A DNA stretch of 64,000 nucleotides from Cordia subcordata (GCA_028554755.1 JAPTOF010000006.1:8674501-8738500), one strand, 5' to 3'; shown: positions 22,801-36,042, counted from the stretch's first letter. Program-made: numbers and translations. The notes: generated by a model not told the origin, from the letters alone.

Positions 22801-25800
22801 GTTGGCATCCCATTATTAGAACTTGTTGATGGTCCACTACATGGCCCAGATGTGGAAGAATTGAGCCTTATTTTCAATGACCAAGAATCAGCAGCAGATG
22901 TGCTAGATGTTTCAGAACTAAGTCTCGAAGATGCTGGTTGACCAGAAGTCAATCTCTGATTCTTCTGAGATTCAACAAGGATCTGCTGAGACGAGGTCCT
23001 TTCCAATGTACAGCTCCTCACAGAGGAAGTGATGGACAAAATCTCATTGCTATACTCTGCAAATCCAAGTATCACAAGTTAAAACCCGACCAACCAAAAG
23101 TTTAAAGATTAAGGAACTGGGAGAAATTTCCATTATCTGGTATCTACTAGTGATTCCAATAAACATAAACTATTTATGCGACCAGGTATTTTAAAGCATA
23201 AAATGCCCCTTCACAAAGTTTCATAAGATAAAAAATTGGCCACATAGCTTCAGGTCTACCAAGTTGCAGCACACATAGGCCCACACTCAGGCCCCCTGTA
23301 TGACAGCGGTATTTCACCCTGCACACCTGACCCTTGAAAGCAGACTTGTCAAATATTTACTTCACATAATCCTATAGTAAAAACCAACTTGCAGGAGACT
23401 TCATAGTGCAGCTACAACTCAGGTACCTTTATTGTCGGTTAATAACATCTCAGATGCATGAATAGTTCCACTGGTTTGACTAGATCTCTTTCCATTCGCA
23501 TCATTGCCCACACAACAGCGCAGAGAAACATCTGCATGTCAACACCACAAAAACCATCATAAGCATAGGCGTTGTCTGTAGCTTTAACATAGGAAGACAC
23601 AAAAACAATACCATAAATGCTAAAACACAAGTATAGGAAGAAGAGGAGAAAATTAATTCGATAAGGAGTAAGCTTTAGAAGCATAAGCTACCTGACAGAA
23701 TCTTTATGATGCTTAAAATAAGTTTTACAAATGAGCGGGGAGCAGATTGATTGTCAAAGTTCCCTTTCATTTCAAGCAAGTGGCTCTGTAATGAAATACA
23801 AATCAGAAAGAGATTAAAGCATCCAGCCAAAGAATAATAGCAAATACAGTTCAGTAATATATCCTGATTACCTGATTATTGCTACTGAGAAATGTAGCAT
23901 TTTCCATTATTTTCAGGCATTTCAAAAGCAGCACTAAGCTTTCAAGACCTGCCCTATCTTTGGATTTTAGACCAGATGATAGACTTTGCTCAGACCAACC
24001 CTGCATATAAAAAGCATGTCATCATTAAGTAGTTGAACTATCATAACAAATTTTAAAAATTTTATCCTCAAAAGGATAAGAAGAAAACATCAAGCTGCCA
24101 CACAAGGATGTAAAAATATCTTCTTTTAAAAGTGGCAAATATATTTATGCTAACTTGGAAAATAGAGCCCTACTCCTCATTAACTTGCTCCATCTGAACA
24201 TGTCTCCAGAAGTGGACATCCTTTTACAAGGATATTACCATTTCTTTGAAGAAAGATTAAAAGAAGTTAACATCTACAAGGAACTAAAAGCTATGGCTAG
24301 AAATCTAGAGGAGGTGGGAAAATGGACAAACTCCTACTATGGTCTGATATTCACATTTTTGTGGATATTGTATCATACCCATTGAATACCAAAAATCATT
24401 TGAAAGCATCCAGATTACAAGTTACCTCAAAGGGGCAAGATTTCTCTCTCTCTCAAAAGATAGCTTCAACAAGTTTGAGTTCAGATCATTGTTTTCCCTC
24501 ATTCTCTTGGAAATAAAGTTAATCAATGCTTGAAGTCCCAATCTAATAAAGAAAAAGGCAATATGAAATCAAGTTTACCAGCAAAAGGTTATCACATTAG
24601 TCTGGCAATGTAAGTAGAACTGGTGGAGATTACTGAAACAACTCTCAAATGCCTAGATAAAATACAGTAACTAAAGTATCCTTTTGGCAGGACAGGTGAA
24701 AGGGTCACTTTGCCATAATCTTTTGTTTCTTCAATCCAAAACCAGATAACTTATCGAGAAGATAAAGGCACAAAAACAGAGAAGATGGCCATTTCATTTG
24801 CCACCGGGAGGTATACAAGGAAAAAGATCCTGCAACTGAATGTATGACAAAGACTGTCTGAACAATGCAAAGCCTCAATTTTTCCCAAATAGCAACGGCA
24901 TAATTAACTTTCACAAGTATGAAACAAGTCAGAAATAAGCAAAAAAGCGACCCACAATGCAGAGAGAAAGATTTTGATGATTTGAGTTAAAATTTTATCC
25001 TATTCCACTGCTATTCATGTGTTAGAGAACAATCCACCTCAAAAATATAAACTTTGATGAAAGCAAAATGAATTGTCACAATTCTTTTCAATTAGGTTGC
25101 TTCTTAATCTTTAATTGTTACAGGAGGCACCTTTAGATCTTCCACAATTACAATAAAAATGATATCTAACATACAGGCTCACACCTCCATAATTGTTTGA
25201 CACTTTCTAGCCACTTCAAAGACTGCATCAAGTCCTCCAAGTTCTCGTAGTTTCTCCTTGAAGTTTCCCCCAGTTTTCCGCACAATCCCAGAAGTGTCTA
25301 TCAAACCAAAGAAGGAAAGAGAAGAACAAAACATCAAGGTGGGAGTTCACACATCATCATATCTCAAATGGAAACAGTACCATTACTCAATTCACACAAT
25401 GGCCAAACACAATCAAAACTAGCTATTTAACCAAGAAGATGAAATAAAGCAGCAACTATCTCACTAAAATTATCATTACAGAAAACAACAGAAAAGCTGA
25501 TAACATGCCTAACAAAAAGAAACAAAAGAAAAGCCGATAACTTGCCTAGCAAAGAAAAAAAGATAATAACACATCGAGAATGAAAACTTATAAGAAGCAT
25601 TATCTGTGAAAATGAAAATAGGGGGCTGAAAATGCAATTTCCATAACTTAAACTCATGACAGAAAAAAGATTCCACACCAGAGAGAATATTACAAAAACA
25701 GATGATTCAGACACACAAGGAAACACAGGAATGAAGTGATAAGAACCTGATACATGAAAAACATGTAATATGAAGGCAAATGGTGACGAACCTTCAATAG

Positions 25801-28800
25801 AAATGGTAGATAAGCATGCTTTCTCCATTGTCAGAAGACTAATCCATTTAGGACTTAACTCTACCTTTTCATTTGCATTATCATCTCCATCTCCTAGCCT
25901 GATTTCTTTGCAACTCACAAGAATTTCCTGAACTTTGTGCGTAATGGCAGCCGCCGTTGAATCCAACCCTTTTGCAGTGTCTTGTGAAACATTAGGATCC
26001 ATGCGTAATGCTAAAAGCTTGCTACCAATGGTGGATGATTTGGCTTTAGCAGCATCAGATGCAAGTGGTTTCAACAATTTTAGAAGAAAGCGGATCCGAG
26101 TAGGAGAATCTAGAAGGTGATCATCCTGACCCTGGAATGTAGAAATATTGAAAAAAACTCAAGGGTCCACATAGTGAGAGATGAATCCCTTAAAAAGAAT
26201 CAGCCAGTAAATCAAGAAAGAAAAAATTAAAACTAATAGACAGAGACCCCCAGCCAGGATTGTCTCAATTTCCTGGCAACTCAAATTATTAGTTCTTAAA
26301 TCTGTCTTTATCTTTATCCAGATAAAGATAAAAATGTGTATTCAGCAAATAAAATGGAATGACATGGTTGACCTTTGGTATTCGGACTTAAAAGGGCATT
26401 TCCCAGATCATCTGCTGACATCAGTCACAATAAAATAGATTATGAGAAATTTCAGGACGGTTATGAAATCAGGGTTCAAGTAGCCTGTTTCACTGAGTAA
26501 AAACTAATTGATGTCTTTACTAAAAGCCTGCTTGGCTCTGCTTATTTTGTAGCTTATAAGCTCCTAGAGAAAACACCCCCTCACATGCTTTATACTATTT
26601 GCACCTTATAAGCTACAAATAAGCTTAGCCCAACAGGCTGTAAGGCCGTGATATTAGAGGACTACCAAGGAGAAAGCAATGCTATCTTTAGTTAATCTTG
26701 ATACAATAACTGAAAAAGAAGGTGCAGATAATACATGAACAACTTACATCACTAGTGAAAACGAAGAATAAGGCTGCAGCAGCCAAATTGCTAGGTGAGT
26801 CATCAAAGCTGAGTCCCAAAATAGAATCCATAATTGTTTTGGCCAACCTGAGATGAGCAATTCAGCGGTTATAGTATGGACTTGCATATCAGGGTTCCTA
26901 AGACTCCAACCAGTATAAACAAATCAATAATACACAAAAAGAAAAATAAATTATCTGTATACCAATTACCAATAAACGTATTGAGTCTTCACACACATAA
27001 CATCAGACAGCAAAAATTTTGCTAGTATTCCTAACAAATTAAGCTGTTTCTAGCTGAACTACTTAGCAGCACATTAATATAAATAATTAGCTCCTGAAAA
27101 CAAAATTGTATTTAGTTGACCTACGCACACGTATATGTGTCAAAAGACAACCCTAATACAATGAGATTTAAACAAAGTTTCTTATCTAAGGAGGCTAAAT
27201 AAACCCCACTAAAGCTTACCACCCTAATCTATTTACTGCCTCTAATAGAAACCTTACTTGCCTCTAATCTTTTTACAAACCCCACTAAAGCTTTTACAAC
27301 CAGGTAGTGAATTATCATGGAATGACATCAACACAACTGGTCAAGGAACACTTGACTGAGTCACCCACTTACATATCCTATCCTTATTTGGAGGGGCACG
27401 AGCAAAGTCTGATCAGGTACATTTTTGTTCATTTTCTCTTTTTCTTTTTTTCTTTTATTATTGTTGTTGTGGGTGCATGTGGCAAGATCCTCCAGGGGTT
27501 GAAATTATGTCCAATCTCATTCTCAACAAGTTTCCCTTTTCTATTTTAGAGAAATAAATATTTACACTACCAACTCACATATGAGAGAGATGAATGCATT
27601 ATAGGGAAAAGAATTACAAAAGCACCATCTAAGAAATCGAGTGAAATAAAAGACCAAAAGGAACCCACACAAATAGCTAGGACAAATAGCCCCCATTTAC
27701 TGGTGAGAAGCCTAAGGGCCCGTTTGGATTGTTCAAAAGTACTCTTTTTTTAGAAGCTGAAAATTCTAGCTTCTAAAAAAAGTTATATTTGAGCTTTTTA
27801 CAGAGTTTCAGCTTTTTTGGAAACCAAATCAAATAGTTATTGCAAATTTAATGTAACTTTTTTAGGAAAAAAAGTGCTTTTTCCTGAAAAAGCAATCCAA
27901 ACAGGCCCTAAGCCTCAAATACAAGGCCAAAACTCTGTCTGTTTATTCTCCACTAACTGATCACATCCAACATGGTCTGGATATTTATCACAATTTCTGT
28001 TGGTTAATTCATATAATTATGAAAAACACAACAGGAAATCTAATAATCAAATAAAGCAACCATGGAATACCTCTTCTACTAAATAACTGCAATTAACCAA
28101 TAGATATTCTGAAATCTGCTTAAATTGTTTAGACTTTTAAACTTGTTACTATGTAAACATTTATAATTCCTAATTAGTAGATCCCACACTTGAGAGTCAG
28201 CATTCCAAATCTTGTAGCAGGTTCCCTTCACTGTCAGACTAAAACTTGAACGCAAAAATAATAATAATAATAATAATTGCATAACTATTTAAAATCCAGA
28301 AACTAAGTTTCACCCAATATCCTTACATCACAGAATTAAAGTATTTGAAATTCGCTTCTCATCTACAGAAATCTTAAGCAAGTCACTTATTTAGTTTTCA
28401 TGGTTTCTTGATTCTTAAATAAACAACACAAGAAGATCCAACGCTAATGCAAGAAAGCAAATATCTTAAGCTGAACCCAGCTCACTATTCAATCTATTTA
28501 GACCATATTATAAAGGTTCAAATTCAAATACCCATGAGCCCTCAAAAGACGGCGCTGCTGAGCAGTTGCACATATCGATAACAAAGACAACAAGCTCGCC
28601 CTTCTTATCCTCATTGGCTGCCCCCTCTTCAATCCATCCAATGCGAAAGTCACCTCATCCATTCGCTCCATCATCTCCCCAAACTCCTGAGTCTCCATCA
28701 GGGTCACCGTGGTGCCCACCGGGCGAGGTAAATCCACCTCCTTCTTACTCTTCTGGTTCTTCTTCTTATCCTTGTTCTTTTTCTTTACCAAAATCCCATT

Positions 28801-29307
28801 TTCCTTCCCCTTCTCCTTCTCCTTCTTCTTCTTGGATTGCTCAAAAACGCCATTGAATTCACACGATTCTCGCAACGAATTCAACCCATACGGATCCGAA
28901 TCATCATCATCATCAATCTTGATTACATCTGATTTCCACAGATACCCCTCAGGACCCTTCGAATCCTCATCCTCCCTATCATTCCTCCAGGGCAAAACCC
29001 CGAAATCGCCGGCCTCCTGAGACGAATTGAACCCGAAACCCTCTGAATCATCGCTCCAGCCGCCGCCGCGTGCCCCACCAACCTTCGCCTTCTTGGAATT
29101 CCGAAAATACCCCTCACCGGAACCCTCTGATACCCCATTATCCTCACTCCTCCCAAAGGGCAAAATCGCCGATTCCTTGCCCTCCTCCGACGGAAACCCG
29201 AATTCGTAAACGTCCTGGGAGCTTTCTTGAGACCCCAAATCGGCGTCGTCGTCCGAACACCTCCCCGTGACGCTCCGATTCCGCCGCCCGTAAGTTCTCA
29301 CAATCAT
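19892..29307 (-). CDS. WAPL: WAPL (wings apart-like) cohesin-release protein
   Basis: WAPL removes cohesin from chromosome arms in the nucleus, opposing cohesion establishment. Deduced exons on the - strand: 29307-28532, 26847-26748, 26131-25792, 25297-25185, 24000-23872, 23785-23692, 23531-23427, 23056-22476, 22128-21851, 21295-21145, 20351-20254, 20166-20085, 19975-19892. All use GT-AG and the sum is 977 codons including stop (976 aa), close to plant WAPL size. The start MIVRTYGRRNR matches the conserved N-terminus. An acidic and lysine-rich variable region follows with FGF tripeptides at about residues 36-38 and 91-93. The WAPL helical repeat domain begins at EAQEFGEMMER-like text and includes MRIRRASLLSLLSICA, LLLKCLKIMENATFLS, ADCLLTAVKVLMNLTNDN, LDFLVAILGLLVNLVEKDG and AYAALLLAFLSTE. 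A middle motif DPFAFDEDDFEPSKWDLL is well kept. No break was found; the gene looks functional. Confidence 0.93.
27716..27908. mobile_element. Tourist-like MITE in WAPL intron 1
   Basis: 193 bp bounded by inverted ends GGGCCCGTTTGGATTG and CAATCCAAACAGGCCC, which pair with one mismatch. It is flanked by TAA on both sides (27713-27715 and 27909-27911). GGGCC-GTTTGG ends with a TAA/TTA duplication fit the PIF/Harbinger (Tourist) class. It is internally AT-rich and near-palindromic (agcttctaaaaaaagt and partner). It encodes nothing. Confidence 0.85.
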
Positions 29308-29475
29308 CTTTTAATCACATGCGAAAACAAAAAAAAAAGACCGGGTTTTTCCAGTAATTAAACTGGGGTGTCAGGGGCAAAATGGAAAATATAAGCCTCC
29401 TTCTTGCTGAGCTTTTTTGCTCTGCTATGCCCACTAGTTCTTGAACAAGATGTTGAAAAACGAAGATCAGGAAGG

Positions 29476-29507
<32 letters not shown>

Positions 29508-29520
29508 TTTAAGGTTGCAT
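29308..29520 (-). promoter_or_regulatory. WAPL 5' leader with GA-rich microsatellite
   Basis: Immediately upstream of the WAPL start codon. It carries a GA run at about 29467-29508, which reads CT-rich on the gene's sense strand. CT-rich leaders are common in plant housekeeping genes. No obvious TATA box. Confidence 0.35.
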
Positions 29521-30441
29521 AGGAGTTTGTGTGAAATTTATCTGTAAGTTTATGATAGTCTTAAATATTTATTGGTGTAGTTTAAATTGAGTTGGTTAGA
29601 TCTGGGCCGTTGCTTTTGAACGAAGAGACGTTGGATTTTTGCTCTTCTTTTCTTTTTTATTTTTATCTTTTGACGTTACTCGTTAGGTTTTTAAAAAATC
29701 TTGCTAGGGCCCGATTAACAAAACAACACGGGCTTCCTCCTTGGTTTGTTTGCTGTAAAGTATCTGTTGGGAGGAGAATATTTTCTTGAAAAATAAGATA
29801 TTTTTTTATATTTTAGTTTCATATTAGAAAATATCTTTTTGTATTTGATTGGTACACTTAATCTTTAGTAAAAAAAATTAATTAAATGTAAATATATTAT
29901 GTAATGAAAAATTAAAAAAGTTGAAAAGATTAAAAATAAAAGATAAAAACAAAATAGAAAAAATAAAAATAGAATAAAAATATAAAGTATGCACCTTAGG
30001 GCTTGGGGTAGGCTGGGATTGAGGGTAAATTGGTCCTTCGGCGACAGTAGAACACGACATGAACATTTTTATATCAATTATTCTCTCACAGTGATATAAA
30101 AAAAAATTTTAATTATGTATATGTGTGTATATATATAATGCAAATAATCATTTTAGTTATATAAAATAAAATTTAAAATATAGAGATTTTTTTTTCAAAA
30201 TGCCTTCTCTTCATTTCATTTCTCATTTCTTTTAGATTTGAGTTTTATGAGTAGTTAATATGATATTATCCAATCTCATGACATTTCATTAGTTATGTAT
30301 TAAAGTTGGCTAAGAGTAAAACACATGATCCAATATAGAAAAATTTTCGCCTTTTTCAAGTATTCATAGAAAAGCTTTTCTTGATTATAAGATCTAGGTT
30401 GCTTTATTTGGTAAAAGTAAATTATGACCTCTTAGCAAGTT
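29521..30441. other. AT-rich intergenic region upstream of WAPL
   Basis: No gene or recognisable element. Short frames on both strands are low-complexity AT-rich sequence. Confidence 0.6.
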
Positions 30442-30449
30442 ATGATATA

Positions 30450-31200
30450 TAGGGGTGTTTATTGGAGAACCTACGTTCCAATTGACAAAATTTTTCTTCC
30501 ATAAATTTTTTTTGGGGAAAGGATTTTGTTTTTTTCTTCATCTCAATTTACCAATACGGAATGCAATTTGGGGAAACGGGGAATAGGGAAAAATTATTGA
30601 GGATCGGAGAATTCCCAAATTCTTTTAAGAAAAGGTTCAAAACTAATTCTCCTATTAACATGCCACCTTTTTACATTCTCAAGTTTCAATTATTAGTTAA
30701 TTCTACTAGTAAGTATTAACATGTCCTGCTTAATAGATAAAAATCATCATCATCATCAACAAAATAATTTTAAATCTAAACTTCAAAATATAAATAAAAA
30801 TATAGTGAGATTTGACAAGTGAAGGTGAAGAGCACAAGAGGGCAAGAGGCGTGACTTGTGAAATCGTCTGAACTCTAAAACCCTAATTTAGAATATATAT
30901 ATATATATATTAAAATAAGAAAAAGGGTTTAAAAAATTAAGATATATTATATTAATATAAAAAAACATATATGAGCTATATATATATATATATATATATA
31001 TAATTTAAAAAAATAAAAAGAATTTGGGATTCAAGTTTTTCTTGAAAAAGAATTTTTATTCCGATCCTCAACCCGTTTTCTCGAAATTTTTTCCTATCCC
31101 CAATATTTTTTCCTCAATTCCACGATTCTCCAAAAATAATTTCTCCATACCCGATTTTTTAGGTTGGGGATCGGACTTCCCGAATAAGTGCATAGCCCTA
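30450..31200. mobile_element. hAT-type MITE with 8-bp target duplication
   Basis: 751 bp with ends TAGGGGTGTTTAT at the left and, as reverse complement, TAGGGCTATGCACTTATT at the right. It is flanked by identical 8-bp ATGATATA copies at 30442-30449 and 31201-31208. The inner sequence folds back: a block around 30560-30625 (ggggaatagggaaaaatt, gaggatcgga) is mirrored by 31060-31110 (ccgatcctcaacc, tttcctatcccc). Eight-bp duplications and TAGGG ends are typical of hAT elements. (TA)n runs sit at 30893-30911 and 30977-31003. No transposase is encoded. Confidence 0.85.
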
Positions 31201-31208
31201 ATGATATA

Positions 31209-33034
31209 TGGATTTGGTGGAACTATTAGGACATTATTTTTGTTTATTATCATCATCAATACGCTGGAAAAAAAATTGATCACCAGAAGTCCACGTGATT
31301 GACTAATTGCATAGATAACTAGCCAATCCGTGCAAGTACAATTTCACGATAAATGTGCTTCGTCTCCCAGTTATGACTTCATTTGAGAAGGATATAGAAG
31401 GTAACACTTGGTTTAGGAGAATTGTGACTTCAAGTAAATTCAAATAGGTAGGTTACTTTGTCTTTTGTTGCCGTTCATATATGGTATTATAACATGGAGG
31501 AAGAATATATATGCCCTTATTGATTTTGAACTTTAAAATGATGTAATTACATGAGTTTATTTACATCAAATTGTTTGTGATTAGGTGAATATTTGATGTT
31601 GCTTATCGTATCAACCCTATTCTACTTTGGCGACCTCTATCTTGCGTTCATAATGTACAAAGAATTAGAGGTGAGTAGGTTGAGGAATGGTGTAAAATGA
31701 GGTTCAAGAAAAGGGGATAATATGGGGATACTTGTGTGTCTGCCAATGTGGGAAAAAGACGTGTTCTTTGAATGATAGCCTTGAGCATGAGCAATTGAGT
31801 GGATTTGGCTCACTATGATACATGGAAAAGTTACCTCACAAGTGATAAAGAAATATCCTAGCACTATAATATTTCTATGTTATCTTATGGTAACATTACT
31901 TTAAGGTTTTGTTATTGCAGAGGAAAGTATGTATGTGTAGGAAGGCAACCAAATATTAATTACACGTAAGATTTTAACTAATAAAGTTGATGCCCTTTTT
32001 ATGATATTGCATGTTTTACTTCTTTGTTCCTTCACATATATATTAACAATTGTAGTTTACGAAAAAAAAATAATATTTAATAGGTGACAGTTGCCATCGC
32101 GTATTAGTGCATTAGATTCGACCTGAGATGTTTGAACTCGATAGGGAAATTATCTTTGCAAATCATGCGGCAAGAAGAGCGACAGATTTCAGATTTGCAT
32201 GAGAAGCTAAGGAGACAAACAAAAACGAACCTTACGCGTTTTCGTGGAACTCACTTATCAAATACAGTTGCTAGCGGGCTTGTTGAATGAGATATAAGCA
32301 TGACAACAGAGATAGCAGGATTCAGGTGTTTATAAAGAACGAAGGGATGTTGTAAAAGGAACTTTTGACAACCAAAGTTATTTACCTGTCAAACCAAATG
32401 AAGCCAAATGGGCATTCTATGAACGGAAATCTAGCCAATTGGAAAAATGTCCTTGTGTAATAACCTCTAAAGCAACGACTATCTTTTTGCAAGTGGAGAA
32501 CTTAACAATTAATTTGTATTTGGCATTTATTTGATATTTATAATTATATTCACTATTCATTTTAGTTTTGATTTAAAATGAAATTTCATGGTTAATTTAT
32601 ATGTATCATATCTATAATTTCAACTGTTAATCCAAAGGAAGGTTAAGCGGCAAATAGCAGTCCCATGAAACAATCCCAAATCCGATGCTCGAATCTCGTG
32701 ATTTTGAACGAGTTGGTCGATTTCCAATATCTTAAATCATCCGTCCTATTGCCATTCTTATACATAACTGTAAAACCCAACACCCAAAAAACCAAATCCA
32801 GTCTTTATTCTCTTCCAACTTCCGTCCCCTCCTCATCAACTTCATACTCACAACTCCCCCGTATCTCAACAACAAAACCACCAAAAACAAATAACTTATT
32901 TCCAGAAACAATCATGGGAACTTTTCACTGTTTCACTGAGACATCTAAACTACCTCAGCTTCTTCACTTCGTTTTCTCTCTTAACCACCAACTGCAACTG
33001 CAACTGCAACTGCAGGGAACAACACGGCCTCTCT
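31209..33034. other. Intergenic region, no recognisable gene
   Basis: AT-rich. A short stretch near 32150-32240 (+ strand) reads MRQEERQISDLHEKLRRQT and looks coding-like, but stops follow quickly and I recognise no family. A frame at 32665-33078 overlaps the upstream edge of the glycosyltransferase pseudogene in a different frame and is judged a shadow. Confidence 0.5.
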
Positions 33035-34168
33035 ATGCTCTGCGCTCTCGTCTTGCTTTTTCTCTTAGCTTACAATAATGCCACTATATTCTGCATTCGC
33101 CTTCCTTTCCCGGCTAATGCTCCGCCAGAGACGGCCGTCGTCTCAGTAGAAAATGTCGCCCGAAAATCAAGATAACTTGTTTCTTTATTTTCTTCTGCAA
33201 AGATTCCATCTTCTGTGATGTAAGCTGTAAAAGAAGAAAATTTAGCTGCAAAAAAGAGAAGAAGAAAACACAAGGTTTTGATCAAAGTTATCTTCTCCAA
33301 GGCTGCAGAAGACGAGTTTTCTATAAAAGCAAAACGAGTTTCTACGTGCAAATCCACCAAATTCTTCTTGTGACTACAGGTTTTTCATGACTTGGATTTC
33401 ATCACTGGAAAGTTTAGGGAAAGAGAGGTCTTTGCTATAGAGAGTTTGCTAAAATCACACCCAAAAGGGTGCTTGATCATAGTTTTAGGAGGCATGCTAA
33501 TTTTGAAGCATTTTGTGAACAACGGGTTCAAGATAATGGCAATTTCTCCTGATTATGGTTACTTGTTCAAGAACACTGCTGCACAAGAAAGATTGATCAC
33601 TTAATGAGCGGGAAAATAAATCCTGGAAAGATTTCACTAGGCCAAAACCTCTCATATTTGCTCAGGCATGGGTTGTTGTATAGGTTTTGTGGGATATATT
33701 TAGATACTGATGTTATAGTGTTGATTGTTGAAGACTCTGCCAAGCTCAGGAATGTAATTGTTGGTCAGACTATGGATACTGAAACCAAGAACTGGAATAG
33801 GCTGAACGATGCTGCGACGGTCTTTGATAAAAGGCATCCATTGGTTTACAAATTTGAAGAATTTGCACTGACATTTGATGGAAACAAATGGGGTCATAAT
33901 GGACCTTACTTGGTTTCAAGAGTTGTTTCAAGAATGAAAGGCCTGGGTACAATTTCACTGTCTCAGCACCTATGGCATTTTAGCCTGTTGATTGGAGTAG
34001 GATTGGAAGTCTCCCGAGGGGGCCTAGGAATGAGACTCATTCGAAATGGTTGCTCGCAAAGCTCAGGCGCATTCACGACCAAAGCTTCACTATTCATCTA
34101 TGGAATAAGCAGAGTAGAAGGCTAAGGGTGAAGAAGGAAGCATCATTAGCCATATAATGTCAGATTGC
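33035..34168 (+). pseudogene. Alpha-1,4-glycosyltransferase (Gb3_synth family), decayed
   Basis: Plant members of this family are Golgi type II membrane proteins with a DxD sugar-binding motif; their substrates are poorly known. An ATG at 33035 opens with a hydrophobic anchor (MLCALVLLFLLAYNNAT) and proceeds for about 45 codons before a stop. From about 33370 the catalytic domain is readable in pieces: FFMTWISSLESLG, then a shift into REVFAIESLLKSHP, ISPDYGYLFKNTA, another break, GKISLGQNLSYLLRHGLLY, GIYLDTDVIVL (the DxD block) and EFALTFDGNKWGHNGPYLVSR. After a further shift come FYPVDWSRIGS-like, LWNKQSRRLRV and MSDCCLFCNSS. At least three frame changes and stops make it non-coding. Confidence 0.85.
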
Positions 34169-36042
34169 TGCCTGTTCTGCAATTCTTCTGCATAAATATT
34201 GCAAGTATGAAATTAACTGTGGCAATAAATTAGAGATGCAAAATCACCCCTTAATAGATACATCTTTTTGCAATGTTCACTCCTTACATAATTTAAACTT
34301 TTGAACCAATTTAAACAAGTCAAATGCAAACCTAGTGGACTGGTCCAGTTATGAATTAGAAAAACACAGTCAATAGCAGAAAGGAAATAGAAAACAAGAG
34401 TCACTGTTGTATATATACAACCTCATGTAAATGGTCATAGGTGTCATATATTAGAGACCTGTTCTGTTACATATTAGAGAAAAATTGAATCCAACCCAAC
34501 TTAAATTGGTCCAAGCCTTCTCTGTACCTCACACATAATGAAAATTTCAACACATCCGGTTACATGCAAGCCAAATTCTGTTCCTCTAAGCCTGTCTGTA
34601 AGACAGTGATGTTATGCAGTGGCATTTCCAAATGCTGGTATAAGCTAAGCTTGCACAGGGCTTGATCTCTCCCAGGAATGCTTAGATACATGACCGAACC
34701 ACCCATTATTATATGCATAAATTAGGAAAAATGAATACTTAGTAAAACCTCATGAAAGCAACAGAGGCATGAAATGATGAAGAAACCTTCTAATTAAGCA
34801 ATTGAGCAAGTTATAATCAGGATGGATGATTAAACAACCAATTACTATTCAGATCAGCTTAATACGTAATTAGCAAGAAAACCAATCTGATGATTTCGTG
34901 TCCTCGTAACAAAAGAGAAATTAATAGAGGAAAAAAATCAGCTGCAAGCTTGAAGGTGAATTGAACTGACGGCTAATGATAAGTTCGTTGTTACTTCTAC
35001 CAGCTTAACTTCATAGGAAAAGATTTCACATTTTTGCTGCTTATCAGAAAGGGAGATTTTTTTTGGGTTCAAAATCAGAAAGGGAGATGGGTGCATGAAA
35101 TTTATACTATTTTAGGATTTAAATGAAAGTCAGATCAGTTTTTAGTTTATTGTACACAACTTTACCTCATTTCTTTTCAAGATTACAATATTACCTTGTA
35201 TTTTTGCTACTTATGAAACACAAAAGTAGACAAACAAAGATGCCTATTGCAAAATGTAAAAGATGTCAATTTCAGATGTCTCACTTCTTTCCTAATAATA
35301 TAGGCATTTCTCTCATTTCCACTCCTCCTAATATAAGCATTTCTCTCATTTTCACTCCAGCAAGTGAAGCATTCTCTGGTGGCCTTTCTTTTTTCCTGTT
35401 CTCCTTTCTCTTTTTTTTTTTTTTTTTATTAACCTCAAACTCCCACTCCTTTATTCCTTCTTTTTTACCTCAAACTCCCCAAGATAACAATGTCACCTTC
35501 CCAAAAGAATATTTCACCCAAATTATTGATTCTATTAAGTTTAACAATCACCAATTCAAAGCGTGCAACTCCTTTTTTGAAAAGTAAAGGCGTGCAACTC
35601 CTTGATTGAAAACAATGACTACATTAAGTTTCTAGTTTTTGTGTGCACTTATAGAAACTAACCTCAAGATTTTGCGTCGGAATGCTATTTCATAACCAAT
35701 CACCCATAGAATATCCAAGTCAAACATCAAAAGAAACAACCTTCAAGCCTAAATGAAAGATAATCTGCAACAGATGCGCAGAACTTTAGCAAGCACAGAA
35801 TTATGATTACAAGAATGGATAAGCAACAGGACCACCTCTGCAACTGTACAACTTGCGACTAAAGTTTACTGACTTTGGACTCAAAAATTCAAATGCTATG
35901 TATATGAAACCTCTGCAGAGCTAAAGGTTTCTACTAACCGGCACTAAACAGCTCATGTAAGCAGCCAAAGACAGGAGTGGGTGGAGAAAGCAAGGGGGGA
36001 TGGTATCAAAAGTTCAAATTGTAGACTAAATATATCCATTCA
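34169..36042. other. Intergenic region, no gene seen
   Basis: No domain or conserved exon recognised. A 20-T run lies near 35408-35428. The frame at 35123-35587 is low complexity (Phe/Ser/Leu-rich) and looks spurious. The last part (about 35640-36042) is probably the 3' untranslated region of the DUF2921 gene. Confidence 0.55.

Noticed and set aside
28566..29270. Several + strand Ser/Pro-rich frames
   Set aside because: They are antisense shadows of WAPL exon 1, whose acidic and Lys-rich codons read as Ser/Pro on the other strand.
32665..33078. 137-aa + strand frame before the glycosyltransferase pseudogene
   Set aside because: The recognised N-terminal anchor of the glycosyltransferase is read in another frame here; this frame is low complexity (Ser/Gln/Leu).
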